Source: a virus. Taken from it: a DNA stretch of 31,214 bases. The notes under the pieces were generated by a model. It was not told where the DNA came from. It did no database searches and was given only the letters and a program-made list of their open reading frames with translations. Of this stretch, positions 21,988-29,419 are shown one piece after another. The position numbers were made by a program, and so were the translations under genes. The stretch's first letter is position 1. Each line of letters starts with the position of its first letter. The stretch lies in IMG/VR virus record IMGVR_UViG_3300033153_009647, positions 1-31,214 of that record; one strand, 5' to 3'.

Positions 21988-22218
21988 TTATCCTTTTGGG
22001 TTTGCAAACTTCCAAGCGGCTGCATATTGATCTTGTGAGAGAGCATCTTTTTGCTTGTCGCCCGCATCATCTGCGATTTCTTTTATCCAATTATCGACTG
22101 CTTTAACACCTTCTGTGTTATCGTCTTCGACATATTGAGGTCTTATATTATCCAAAGCTTGTTTAAGTTTAGAACAACCTTTATCATACTCTTCGTTTAA
22201 ATATTCTTCAAATTTCAT
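21988..22218 (-). CDS. CTS-tagged small protein
   Basis: 76 residues. MKFEEYLNEEYDKG carries the tag with L-N-E. The rest is acidic, predicted helical (KLKQALDNIRPQYVEDDN; WIKEIADDAGDKQKDALS). No family recognised. GGAGATATAAAATG is the start context. Only 6 nt separate its stop from the next ATG. Confidence 0.8.
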   Translation of the reverse strand: MKFEEYLNEEYDKGCSKLKQALDNIRPQYVEDDNTEGVKAVDNWIKEIADDAGDKQKDALSQDQYAAAWKFANPKG

Positions 22219-22232
22219 TTTATATCTCCCTA

Positions 22233-22517
22233 TTATCCTTTATATGCTCTTACAGTTTCTAAATCTGGTTCATCCTTATCATTTACTCCCAGTGAGATGC
22301 CATCACCCTTTTTCCAAAGTTTTTTATTCCACTTACCATTAAGAGGTTTATCTATCATAACTGAATAATCATTATCATCGCTGATTTTCACTGTTCCTAT
22401 AAATAATGTTTTTCCATCTCCAGATTGTATAATAACTTTATCCCCATCCTTGAATTTCTTTTTCTTTGGAAAGTCCTCAAGTTTTTTCATCTCTTCTAAA
22501 TATTCTTCAAATTTCAT
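22233..22517 (-). CDS. CTS-tagged SH3-like small protein
   Basis: 94 residues. MKFEEYLEEMKKLED has the tag with L-E-E. After it, KKFKDGDKVIIQSGDGKTLF with IGTVKISDDND resembles a small beta-barrel (SH3/KOW-like). Function unknown; perhaps nucleic-acid binding. AAGGAGATATAAAATG-type start context. Confidence 0.8.
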   Translation of the reverse strand: MKFEEYLEEMKKLEDFPKKKKFKDGDKVIIQSGDGKTLFIGTVKISDDNDYSVMIDKPLNGKWNKKLWKKGDGISLGVNDKDEPDLETVRAYKG

Positions 22518-22528
22518 TTTATATCTCC

Positions 22529-22726
22529 TTAATCGTCTGATCTTAACATTTTATCTAGTTCGTCAGTTGTAACTTTTTTTGATTTTCCTTTATCATCTTT
22601 AAGTCCAACATCTTTGGAACTTATGGATACTATAACGTATTCCATTCCCTCAAATGTGAATTTATCACCTTTCTTTGGGTTATCTCGCCAGTCTTTCATT
22701 TCGCTTACATACTCTGAAAATTTCAT
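22529..22726 (-). CDS. CTS-tagged small protein
   Basis: 65 residues from ATG 22726 (MKFSEYVSEMKDWRDN). The frame is open up to 22795, but only this ATG gives the tag and has AGGAGAAATAAAATG before it. The body, KKGDKFTFEGMEYVIVSIS, then SKDVGLKDDKGKSKKV, suggests a small beta-rich domain. V-S-E is at the cleavage position. Confidence 0.8.
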   Translation of the reverse strand: MKFSEYVSEMKDWRDNPKKGDKFTFEGMEYVIVSISSKDVGLKDDKGKSKKVTTDELDKMLRSDD

Positions 22727-22739
22727 TTTATTTCTCCTA

Positions 22740-23048
22740 TTAAATATCCATTCTGGATTCTCTATGACTTGATTCGGCATCCTTTTTATTATCAAGGATT
22801 ACCAATACTCTTTTTCTATTTACATCCAATACATATGGATTTATAAATAAGAATATATCTTTATTTTTCTTTAATAATTCGTCTGCATCATTATCATTAA
22901 GAGGTGATACTATATGTACCCCTTCTCTGGCATTTGTTTCTTTCATAGCTTGATCAATAGTTTTTGATCTTAGTTTAGACCATTTCCCCATTGAATATTG
23001 GTATATTGTACCAGTTAATGACTCAGCGATATATTCATTAAATTTCAT
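22740..23048 (-). CDS. CTS-tagged small protein
   Basis: 102 residues. MKFNEYIAESLTGTIYQY has the tag with I-A-E, the same cleavage tripeptide as T4 internal proteins (FIAE). The body has mixed alpha/beta character (REGVHIVSPLNDNDADELL; VNRKRVLVILDNKKD). No family recognised. The start overlaps the upstream stop by ATGA. Confidence 0.8.
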   Translation of the reverse strand: MKFNEYIAESLTGTIYQYSMGKWSKLRSKTIDQAMKETNAREGVHIVSPLNDNDADELLKKNKDIFLFINPYVLDVNRKRVLVILDNKKDAESSHRESRMDI

Positions 23049-23239
23049 TTTGATTTTCCTTGCATTAAGGTATTACATTTAGGACATTTATTTTCCTTAC
23101 AAGGAACACCTTTTTTATGAGTTACTTCTTCTCCACATGTAGGACATTTACAAATATTTGATCCACCATCTTTTTGTTTTTCTCCACCAACACCCATTCC
23201 TTTGCCACGTTCTTCTTCTATATATTCTCTAAATTTCAT
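23045..23239 (-). CDS. CTS-tagged zinc-ribbon protein
   Basis: 64 residues. MKFREYIEEERGKG has the tag with I-E-E. A Gly-rich linker leads to a zinc ribbon: CKCPTCGEEVTHKKGVPC followed by KENKCPKCNTLMQGKSK (C-x2-C ... C-x2-C). Small ribbons of this type are found in bacteria and phages. Possibly nucleic-acid or protein binding. ATGA overlaps at both ends. Confidence 0.82.
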   Translation of the reverse strand: MKFREYIEEERGKGMGVGGEKQKDGGSNICKCPTCGEEVTHKKGVPCKENKCPKCNTLMQGKSK

Positions 23240-23634
23240 TCTGATCCACCCTCCGATTCCATCTTTTTAAGTCTCGAATAATAGTCTTTTAGTTCGGCCA
23301 GATGATCCAATGAAATTCTCTTTGCCATCATAGTGGCGAATGGGGATTTTTTATCCAAATGTTCGTATTCTACTTCTGTTCCCATTTCCAATTCTTTTTG
23401 ATCTACATCTTCTTCTTTGAGACCTTCTTTATTTGCCATACCACCATACATGAATGTGGATATTATTTGGTATGCCATTTTTTCTAAGTCGTCTGGTTCT
23501 ATATTATTTTCTTCGGCAAACTTATGAAAATCATCATCAGACTTATAAGGATTATCCTTAAAATAATTTGCTAATTTAATGTTTAATTCAGAATTATCTT
23601 TTTCTTCTTCTTTTATATATTCATTAAATTTCAT
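23236..23634 (-). CDS. CTS-tagged DUF5661-like protein
   Basis: 132 residues. MKFNEYIKEEEKDNSEL has the tag with I-K-E. The C-terminal part ELEMGTEVEYEHLDKKSPF then RISLDHLAELKDYYSRLKK matches the phage family (DUF5661) with the pattern G-x-E-V-E-Y-E-H-T ... A-x-D-H-L-x-E-x-x-x-Y-Y-x-x-L. The middle is helical. Family function not established. ATGA overlaps on both sides. Confidence 0.8.
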   Translation of the reverse strand: MKFNEYIKEEEKDNSELNIKLANYFKDNPYKSDDDFHKFAEENNIEPDDLEKMAYQIISTFMYGGMANKEGLKEEDVDQKELEMGTEVEYEHLDKKSPFATMMAKRISLDHLAELKDYYSRLKKMESEGGSE

Positions 23635-23858
23635 GCGTATGAACTTCCTACTTTATAAATTGGTATAAATGCTATATTACTGTTTTGTTTACCTTTTCCT
23701 ATTCTAGCTTTGTCAATAATACCAAGAGAAATACTAGAACCTTTGCCAGGTTCTTGAGTTCTAACAATCATATTATCATCAAACTTATTAAGAGCATTTT
23801 TTAATTCTTTGACTGTTATTTCATCAGCCCCTTCTTTTATATATTCGTTGAATTTCAT
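23631..23858 (-). CDS. CTS-tagged small protein
   Basis: 75 residues. MKFNEYIKEGADEITVKELK; the tag has I-K-E. The following VKELKNALNKFDDNMIV resembles a small widespread domain (T-V-x-E-L-x-x-x-L-x-x-x-P-x-D-x-x-V) of unknown function. The tag codons differ synonymously from those of its neighbours (AACGAATATATAAAAGAAGG), so the tag is conserved as protein. Confidence 0.8.
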   Translation of the reverse strand: MKFNEYIKEGADEITVKELKNALNKFDDNMIVRTQEPGKGSSISLGIIDKARIGKGKQNSNIAFIPIYKVGSSYA

Positions 23859-24100
23859 TTTACCCTCTTTAGTTTAAATCCAGCACCAATTGCCATTTCC
23901 TTACCAGCTGCTAATTTTATAATATTATCTATTTCTTTTGGTGTAAGAGGCTCAACATCATCGGCAGTATTGACTTCAACAAAATCAACAATATCTACCA
24001 GCTCGCCGTCTAACTCGAATTGTTTGCCCTTACTTTCTGTTGATACTTTTTTTAAGTAGAGTTTCATATCTTTTTCTTTTATATATTCTGAGAATTTCAT
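23855..24100 (-). CDS. CTS-tagged small protein
   Basis: 81 residues. MKFSEYIKEKDMKLYLKK; the tag has I-K-E. The body holds GELVDIVDFVEVNTADDV and PLTPKEIDNIIKLAAGKEM. An internal Met (DMKLYL) shortly after the tag may mark where the mature domain begins. No family recognised. ATGA overlaps with both neighbours. Confidence 0.8.
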   Translation of the reverse strand: MKFSEYIKEKDMKLYLKKVSTESKGKQFELDGELVDIVDFVEVNTADDVEPLTPKEIDNIIKLAAGKEMAIGAGFKLKRVK

Positions 24101-24264
24101 TTTGTTTTCTCCTTAGACCATTCATTTTTAATCTCGCTAAAGAATTTCTTTTTCTCTTCAGCGTTTAATGATGCAGGAGATTTAACACCAAACTTTTTTA
24201 ATTTGGCCATAAAAAAATCATAGTATTTGGTTTGTTCTTCTAGTTTGTCTTTAAATGATTTCAT
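24097..24264 (-). CDS. CTS-tagged small protein with KFGVKSPA module (55 aa)
   Basis: A 55-residue frame, MKSFKDKLEEQTKYYDFFM, then AKLKKFGVKSPASLNAEEKK and FFSEIKNEWSKEKTK. The tag has L-E-E. It is a paralogue of the gene at 21802-21981, sharing K-K-F-G-V-K-S-P-A and the F-F-x-E-I-x-x-E-W end. It fits exactly between neighbours with ATGA overlaps at both ends, which supports it despite its size. Confidence 0.82.
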   Translation of the reverse strand: MKSFKDKLEEQTKYYDFFMAKLKKFGVKSPASLNAEEKKKFFSEIKNEWSKEKTK

Positions 24265-24551
24265 GATTGTACGCCTTTTAATAAAGTTTCCGCCAATTTC
24301 TTTGCTTTATTCTTATCATGTGTTATTAATTCAATATCACCACCAGCAAGTCCGCCTCTAGCTTGCAGTATCATATCAAATACATCAGCATCAAATAATA
24401 TATCTCCCAATTCAGAGTTTTTTGAAGCTTTTGTTACAACCCAGAATTTACCCATATCATCTTTGCCTTTAAATCCTAATGTTCTGGCACCATTCAGTTC
24501 ATTAATAACCTTCATGGTAGTATTCTCTTTTAAGTATTTTTGAAAACTCAT
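24261..24551 (-). CDS. CTS-tagged small protein
   Basis: 96 residues. MSFQKYLKENTTMKVINEL; the tag has L-K-E. The body, KFWVVTKASKNSELGDILF then DIELITHDKNKAKKLAETLL, suggests an alpha/beta fold. No family recognised. It starts one base after the stop of the preceding gene (24553). Confidence 0.8.
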   Translation of the reverse strand: MSFQKYLKENTTMKVINELNGARTLGFKGKDDMGKFWVVTKASKNSELGDILFDADVFDMILQARGGLAGGDIELITHDKNKAKKLAETLLKGVQS

Positions 24552-24552
24552 T

Positions 24553-24819
24553 TTATTCCCCTATATTATTCTTGCCGATTAATTTTACGGCATCATCATA
24601 TTTTTTATCATCAACTTCAAGATAATAATAGAAGTCTCCCTTTTTATAATCACCTTGTTTTAGTTTGCCTATTGACTCTAATTTTTTGTATATCTTGGAC
24701 AGTAGATCCGTATCTGTATTGAATTTAATAGTTTTCATTTCATTGATTTCTTTTTTATTAAATCCTTCCATCATTTCAACTTCTTCTTCTGATAATAAAT
24801 CTTTAAGTAAAATTCCCAT
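24553..24819 (-). CDS. CTS-like small protein
   Basis: 88 residues. MGILLKDLLSEEEVEMMEGF: the N-terminus is a more divergent version of the tag with L-S-E. The body, FNTDTDLLSKIYKKLESIG then GDFYYYLEVDDKKYDDAVKL, resembles a small ferredoxin-like alpha/beta domain. A GATAAATA near-match to the late box lies near 24840. Confidence 0.75.
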   Translation of the reverse strand: MGILLKDLLSEEEVEMMEGFNKKEINEMKTIKFNTDTDLLSKIYKKLESIGKLKQGDYKKGDFYYYLEVDDKKYDDAVKLIGKNNIGE

Positions 24820-24851
24820 ATTTTATTCCTTGTATTACTATTTATCTTATT

Positions 24852-25964
24852 TTATAGAGTTAAGACGTATTTTAATAACTCCGTTGAAACATCAACACCA
24901 GAAGCTTTATCTATTCCAGTAGTTCCTGGGCAACTATTAACTTCTATGACAATTGGTTTTCCTTTAACAACAAAATGATCTACACCAGAGTAATTTGCTT
25001 TAACAGCATGGTGGGATCTAAGTACAATTTCTTTTTCTTCATCATTTAATTCATATTTTTCGGCTTCTGCGCCTAATGTTATATTGCTTCTAAAATCTCC
25101 CTTTATCTTGTTCCTTCTTATAGATGCTACTATTTTACCATTTATAACGAATGTTCTAACGTCAAAATCAATTTTATGATATGGTTGGATAAGAACATCG
25201 TTGGCGTCTGATAACCAAATAGATTGTAAAATAGATGGTAATTGTTCGGGACTCTCAACTTTAACAACGCCTTTACCCAGTGATCCTCTAACAGTTTTTA
25301 CAATAACTGGAAATTTATTTCCAATTTTTTTCATCGCTGGTATTATTGAATCTTCATCTGATACCATGACGCTTTCTGGCGTTGGTATACCATTTTCTTT
25401 TAACTTTTGAAATGTTTTATATTTAGATCCACATATTTTTATTGTTTCTTTTTGATTAACTACTGGTATCCCATTCTCTATTAAGAAATCATAAAATGCT
25501 TCACGACCTGCTGTTAATTCTTGTCTAACCAATACTTTAACCTTTTTTGGATCTAGTATTAGTTTTTGTGGTTCTTCAAATCTATTATTTTTTATAAAAA
25601 TATTTCCGTCTTTTTGTAATTCATAATAAACATTATCTAAAAATATAACATGAGCGGTTATACCCATTTTTTTTAATATTTTTAAATATTTATTTTCATC
25701 TTTTCCAATACGATCTAAATTATCAATATTTTTAGCTTCAGTGGCGCTAGTAGCTATAATTACTATTTTTTCTTCTTGTTCTTTTAGATAATTTTTAAAT
25801 CCTTTCATATGATTACTCTCAATTTTTAAAATCTTTTTTAATGTTCCAACAATAGCGGCATAGTCTTCGCCATATTGTTTTTTTAAATCCTTCCAATGTT
25901 TTTCGACGACTGCTGGAGACTTACCTGATTGACGACTAAAAGCTTTAATTACAGATGATGGCAT
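24852..25964 (-). CDS. RimK-like ATP-grasp ligase with internal CTS-like tag
   Basis: 370 residues. Residues 1-52 form a separate helical domain (MPSSVIKAFSRQSGKSPAVV...). At 53, MKGFKNYLKEQ is a full CTS-like tag whose Met could be a second start (25808, weak GAGAG site upstream). Then comes an ATP-grasp domain: KTVRGSLGKGV (223-233, ATP loop), DVRTFVINGKIVA (268-280), RRNKIKGDFRSN (283-294) and metal-binding IEVNSCPG (340-347), closest to RimK-type glutamate ligases. Such enzymes join amino acids to protein or peptide carboxyl groups; the substrate is unknown. The first ATG has a strong AGGAAA site. Confidence 0.85.
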   Translation of the reverse strand: MPSSVIKAFSRQSGKSPAVVEKHWKDLKKQYGEDYAAIVGTLKKILKIESNHMKGFKNYLKEQEEKIVIIATSATEAKNIDNLDRIGKDENKYLKILKKMGITAHVIFLDNVYYELQKDGNIFIKNNRFEEPQKLILDPKKVKVLVRQELTAGREAFYDFLIENGIPVVNQKETIKICGSKYKTFQKLKENGIPTPESVMVSDEDSIIPAMKKIGNKFPVIVKTVRGSLGKGVVKVESPEQLPSILQSIWLSDANDVLIQPYHKIDFDVRTFVINGKIVASIRRNKIKGDFRSNITLGAEAEKYELNDEEKEIVLRSHHAVKANYSGVDHFVVKGKPIVIEVNSCPGTTGIDKASGVDVSTELLKYVLTL

Positions 25965-25967
25965 ATG

Positions 25968-26279
25968 TTATTTTCCTATTAATAGTTTTTTCCAGTCTGG
26001 TTTCTTATACTTTCTATCAAAATTATCAAAAAAATCACTAGCTAAAAATGCATTAACAAAACCTATTTTGTCTTTTGTAGTCTTAATAGGTTTTAAAATA
26101 TTTCCATATTTGTCTTTATGTTTCTGGCCATCCATGAAAGCCCTCATCCAGTTTACAAATTCTTCTAATGAATGTCCGTGCAATTCTTCTTCTACATCAA
26201 AAAATCCATTTGGTATTGCCATTTTATAATCGTGAATATATGGTACTTCAGAAATATATTCTTTGAATTTTATTTTCAT
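25968..26279 (-). CDS. CTS-tagged small protein
   Basis: 103 residues. MKIKFKEYISEVPYIHDY; the tag has I-S-E. The body includes GFFDVEEELHGHSLEEFVNW and a basic C-terminus (FDRKYKKPDWKKLLIGK). No family recognised. Its ATG overlaps the previous stop by ATGA. Confidence 0.8.
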   Translation of the reverse strand: MKIKFKEYISEVPYIHDYKMAIPNGFFDVEEELHGHSLEEFVNWMRAFMDGQKHKDKYGNILKPIKTTKDKIGFVNAFLASDFFDNFDRKYKKPDWKKLLIGK

Positions 26280-26593
26280 TTTTTATGTCCGTAACATAAT
26301 AATAAATTACTATTCGATTTATCACCTTTTGATATTTCTTCTTGGATTATTCCAGTAAACTTTTTACACCTTAACCATTGAATAGCATTCCATTCATTGG
26401 TTTGTGTTCTTATCATCCTTATAATATTTTCAGAATGATCTTTTTGAGTCTTTGTTAGGGGTTCTCGCTCAATTAATAATATGTCTTCTGGTTTTGCGTT
26501 CACTAAAATATTCCATTGTTCTAATATTTCTTTCTTAATTTCGTCAATATCATTTAAAAGAAAATTCTTAAATGATATTCTATTTTTTTCCAA
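26276..26593 (-). CDS. Hypothetical protein with degenerate CTS-like start
   Basis: 105 residues. MEKNRISFKNFLLNDIDEIK: S-F-K-N-F-L-L-N-D resembles the tag but the cleavage Glu is Asp, so it may be an unprocessed or lost tag. The body is helical and Trp/Ile-rich (EQWNILVNAKPEDILLIE; NEWNAIQWLRCKKF). No family recognised. Confidence 0.7.
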   Translation of the reverse strand: MEKNRISFKNFLLNDIDEIKKEILEQWNILVNAKPEDILLIEREPLTKTQKDHSENIIRMIRTQTNEWNAIQWLRCKKFTGIIQEEISKGDKSNSNLLLCYGHKK

Positions 26594-26607
26594 TTCTGTA
26601 TTTTAAA

Positions 26608-26865
26608 TTATTTCCAGATAGGAATAATTTCTGTATCAGCATGGAATGTAACACTACTGGCACCAATATCTTTATTTTCCCAGCTAGCCAATTCAGTCTC
26701 AAATTCATCGACTTCTTTTGCGCTGATTTTTTTACCTTCAATATACTTATTCAAATTTTTAATAAAATCTTTTATGGCTATTTTTTTACCCATAAATTGT
26801 TTTTTAAATTTGAATGATTTTGTATTATACCTGATACCTTCTTCTAAATATTGCTCGAACAACAT
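26608..26865 (-). CDS. CTS-tagged small protein
   Basis: 85 residues. MLFEQYLEEGIRYNTKSFKF; the tag has L-E-E. The body is basic then acidic, helical (AIKDFIKNLNKYIEGKK). It is the first gene after the late promoter at 26901-26908, so the tagged block down to gp17 may be transcribed from there. Confidence 0.78.
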   Translation of the reverse strand: MLFEQYLEEGIRYNTKSFKFKKQFMGKKIAIKDFIKNLNKYIEGKKISAKEVDEFETELASWENKDIGASSVTFHADTEIIPIWK

Positions 26866-26900
26866 ATTATGCCCCTAAAATTTATTTGTTATTATAATAT

Positions 26901-26908
26901 TATTTATA
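26901..26908 (-). promoter_or_regulatory. T4-type late promoter before the CTS block
   Basis: TATAAATA on the coding strand, in the gap after gp16 (26910) and 35 nt before the ATG at 26865. Flanks match those of the sheath promoter (GGTATAAATAATA). It implies that the CTS genes are made late, when heads assemble, as needed for packaging as internal proteins. Confidence 0.68.
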
Positions 26909-26909
26909 C

Positions 26910-27356
26910 CTATTGTTTATCATTTTTCATATCAATAGCATTAAGTACGTCACGCATATCCCCTGATAATATAATATTATTCTGTGTTAAATGTTTGGGG
27001 TCAATGGCTTTTGGATCGTCTTTTTTAAATAAATCTGAGTTAGTCTGTCTTATCTCTCTTTGCATTTCTAATAATGTTTTTCCTAGTGCTGATACTGCCT
27101 CTACATCACGGCTCTTGCCAAAGTTGATGGCATTATCAGAATGACTTTGCAATACATCTTCTAGTTTGGTATAGGATACTTCCAATCTAGTCCTACCTTT
27201 TAATAATTCACTTTCTATATTATCTTTTGATGTTAATTGCATGTCATCATACCCTTTGGGTATTGGCAATGATGGTTTTCTAGTCTCAACAATTTCTTGT
27301 TTTTCTTTTATACCAATTATTTGGTCTAAATGTTCTGTCATCGTTTCTGTATTCAT
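26910..27356 (-). CDS. 16: Terminase small subunit gp16
   Basis: 148 residues (T4 gp16 is 164). An N-terminal unstructured part is followed by two long helices (RLEVSYTKLEDVLQSHSDNA; VSALGKTLLEMQREIRQTN) of the kind that form the oligomeric core of T4 gp16. The C-terminal motif NNIILSGDMRDVLNAI corresponds to the T4 QNATVFMGSPTELMDEI segment. It recognises DNA and stimulates gp17. Position directly after gp15 matches T4. AGGATTTTATTATG start context. Confidence 0.85.
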   Translation of the reverse strand: MNTETMTEHLDQIIGIKEKQEIVETRKPSLPIPKGYDDMQLTSKDNIESELLKGRTRLEVSYTKLEDVLQSHSDNAINFGKSRDVEAVSALGKTLLEMQREIRQTNSDLFKKDDPKAIDPKHLTQNNIILSGDMRDVLNAIDMKNDKQ

Positions 27357-27365
27357 AATAAAATC

Positions 27366-28199
27366 CTATGCATTATCAGTTCCTACATATGTTGTTTTTG
27401 TCTCTCTTGGTTCATATCCAGTTGAATCTGGATCATCATCTCCAGTAAATTCGGTATCTAATAGATAATTTTCAAAAATTACATCATTCTCATTTTCAAA
27501 ATCAATATCAATATATCTAATCAATACATTTCCAGCACCAGACCCAGGACCGGCCGACCCTGTATTTTTATCATCACCCTCTTTAAAATCTATTGTACTA
27601 TTAGAACCATATATCCACCCTTTTACCATAAATGATAATGTAGCAGTAAATGTTTGTTCGTCTTCTTGTCCTATATCAGAGTCTTGTAATGATATTGGAG
27701 TGGATGTCAATTCCATACACAAGTCTCGTTGTATTTCTGTACCATCATAAAATTTAAAATCTATTAAAGGATAATATCTGGATTTTCTATAAAATGGAAC
27801 TATTTGTTCTATTAAATCAAATAATTGGGACTCTCTTTCGGCTATCAAAGCCACATCAATAGTATAATTATACGGCACTGGGTTGAATACAAATTGTCCT
27901 TCATTTACAATTTTTGTGAATGGAGTTAATATTCTATTCTCGTCCAAATCCATTGATGTTATATTCATTCCTATTGCTGGCAGTGATATTCTAGTTGTGT
28001 TTGCATCAGCAGCCAGTTTTGTTGCTCGAGCAATTAGTTTTTCAGATGATGAAATATATACAGGAACTGTTACATCTTTAAAATCTTTTGATCTTTTGGA
28101 TTTTCTTTGTGCCGTTTTAATATCAGAAAATGTATCTGCCATAGCAATAAGAATTTTCTTAGTAGAGTTCGATCTATAAATTACATTAGTTGTTGCCAT
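27366..28199 (-). CDS. 15: Tail terminator / sheath stabiliser gp15
   Basis: 277 residues (T4 gp15 is 272), using the ATG at 28199 with AAGGGC upstream; a GTG just before it overlaps the previous stop. Core features match gp15: STKKILIAMADTFSDIK, FKDVTVPVYISSSEKL, VPYNYTIDVALIAERESQLF, LIEQIVPFYRK, and FTATLSFMVKGWIYG. The C-terminus is acidic and disordered. It caps the tail after sheath assembly and joins it to the head. TGATG overlap with the upstream CTS fusion gene. Confidence 0.88.
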   Translation of the reverse strand: MATTNVIYRSNSTKKILIAMADTFSDIKTAQRKSKRSKDFKDVTVPVYISSSEKLIARATKLAADANTTRISLPAIGMNITSMDLDENRILTPFTKIVNEGQFVFNPVPYNYTIDVALIAERESQLFDLIEQIVPFYRKSRYYPLIDFKFYDGTEIQRDLCMELTSTPISLQDSDIGQEDEQTFTATLSFMVKGWIYGSNSTIDFKEGDDKNTGSAGPGSGAGNVLIRYIDIDFENENDVIFENYLLDTEFTGDDDPDSTGYEPRETKTTYVGTDNA

Positions 28200-29413
28200 C
28201 ACTTGCCCTTAATTCTAAAATACATATATTGTACATTTTCCCCAGAATTTGATATTTCTTCTACGGCACGGGTGAACCGGTATTTGGTTTTGTTTTCTAT
28301 TAATTTTGCAAATGTTTTATATAGTCGTCGTCTGCTTTGTTCTTTGGCTCCTAGAGCGAATGATGTAGGTTTCTTTTTCTTTAAGAATTCAAATAGGATA
28401 TCTTTAACTGTAGAGAATGCTGTAAACTGCATTTTATCATCATTGATCAGTTTTTGTGTTCCTTTATGCCCTTTGGTCTGTATTCTATTAAATTCTACTA
28501 TCCATGTTGTAACGCCACCTTCTGATATTCTATATAAGTCGGTATAAAATCTAACTGTATTCTCTTCTTTAGTTATTTCAAATTTTGCTTTCCATTGGTA
28601 TTGTTCTTTCTTAATCCAATTCCATTTTGCTGGTTTATCGAAGATTTCTGTTAAGTAATTCTTAAATGTTTTTTCTTCATTCTCTTGTTGTGTAAAAGCT
28701 TTATATTCTGCATAGGAATCAAATCCAGCTTTTTTTGCAATGTCCATTTGTTTCTTACTACCAAATCCTTTTACCTTATCTAAGAATGCTTTTTTAGCAA
28801 TTGGATTCATTAGATGTATTGCTTGTAAATTGTGTTTTACAGATTTCATTTCTTTTGATTTTTCATATGTGCCGATATTAAGGGAATGTCCTTTTCCATC
28901 ATCTTTAGATAAATCTAAATTCCAATTATCTTTTATATTTATCCCCTTTTTAGCAATGTCTTTTTTAAATTTTAACCAATCCTCTTTACTTTTTGGATAA
29001 TGCCAAAAAGATACAATGCCTGGATTTTTCCATATCCTACCAGCATACCCAAATCCTGTTCTAGCAACAAATGTCATAGTTGTTTCATACATTTCTCTAT
29101 TTTCAGCAATCTTTTTTGCGCCCGTAAATTGTAAATTTTTTAATGATTTAAACCCTAAAGTAGGACTATAGTCTACTATATCTTTAACATTTTTATGGGC
29201 TGTTTCTAAAAACAGTTTTATATTTTTTTCTGTCCATTGTTCGTCTGGAATATTTCTTATTAATATACCGTGAGTTATTCCCTTTGATGAAATAATCATA
29301 TCACCTCCAAAATAACCAAAGGTCATTCCCTTTTGCCATCCGGCCATTTCTCCAGTTGATAATATATATCTATCTGGATTTTCTTTTAAATATTGTTTGA
29401 ATTTTATTTTCAT
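28199..29413 (-). CDS. Fusion of two CTS-type internal proteins
   Basis: 404 residues. MKIKFKQYLKE (1-11) is a CTS-like tag. A second tag-like stretch, TFKNYLTEIFDKPAKWNW, is at 249-266. Domain 1 (about 12-245) has KGMTFGYFGGDMIISSKG and an alpha/beta layout. Domain 2 (about 257-404) has IVEFNRIQTKG, MQFTAFSTVKDILFEFLKKK then ALGAKEQSRRRLYKTFAKLI. The I-F-D-K-P-x-x-W start after a tag recalls free-standing phage proteins as I remember them. A prohead protease could cut at L-T-E 256 to release two proteins. Function unknown. Confidence 0.82.
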   Translation of the reverse strand: MKIKFKQYLKENPDRYILSTGEMAGWQKGMTFGYFGGDMIISSKGITHGILIRNIPDEQWTEKNIKLFLETAHKNVKDIVDYSPTLGFKSLKNLQFTGAKKIAENREMYETTMTFVARTGFGYAGRIWKNPGIVSFWHYPKSKEDWLKFKKDIAKKGINIKDNWNLDLSKDDGKGHSLNIGTYEKSKEMKSVKHNLQAIHLMNPIAKKAFLDKVKGFGSKKQMDIAKKAGFDSYAEYKAFTQQENEEKTFKNYLTEIFDKPAKWNWIKKEQYQWKAKFEITKEENTVRFYTDLYRISEGGVTTWIVEFNRIQTKGHKGTQKLINDDKMQFTAFSTVKDILFEFLKKKKPTSFALGAKEQSRRRLYKTFAKLIENKTKYRFTRAVEEISNSGENVQYMYFRIKGK

Positions 29414-29419
29414 AATATT

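Noticed and set aside
22727-22795. N-terminal extension of the CTS gene at 22529-22726
   Set aside because: It would overlap the upstream gene and hide the conserved tag; AGGAGAAATAAAATG marks the inner ATG.
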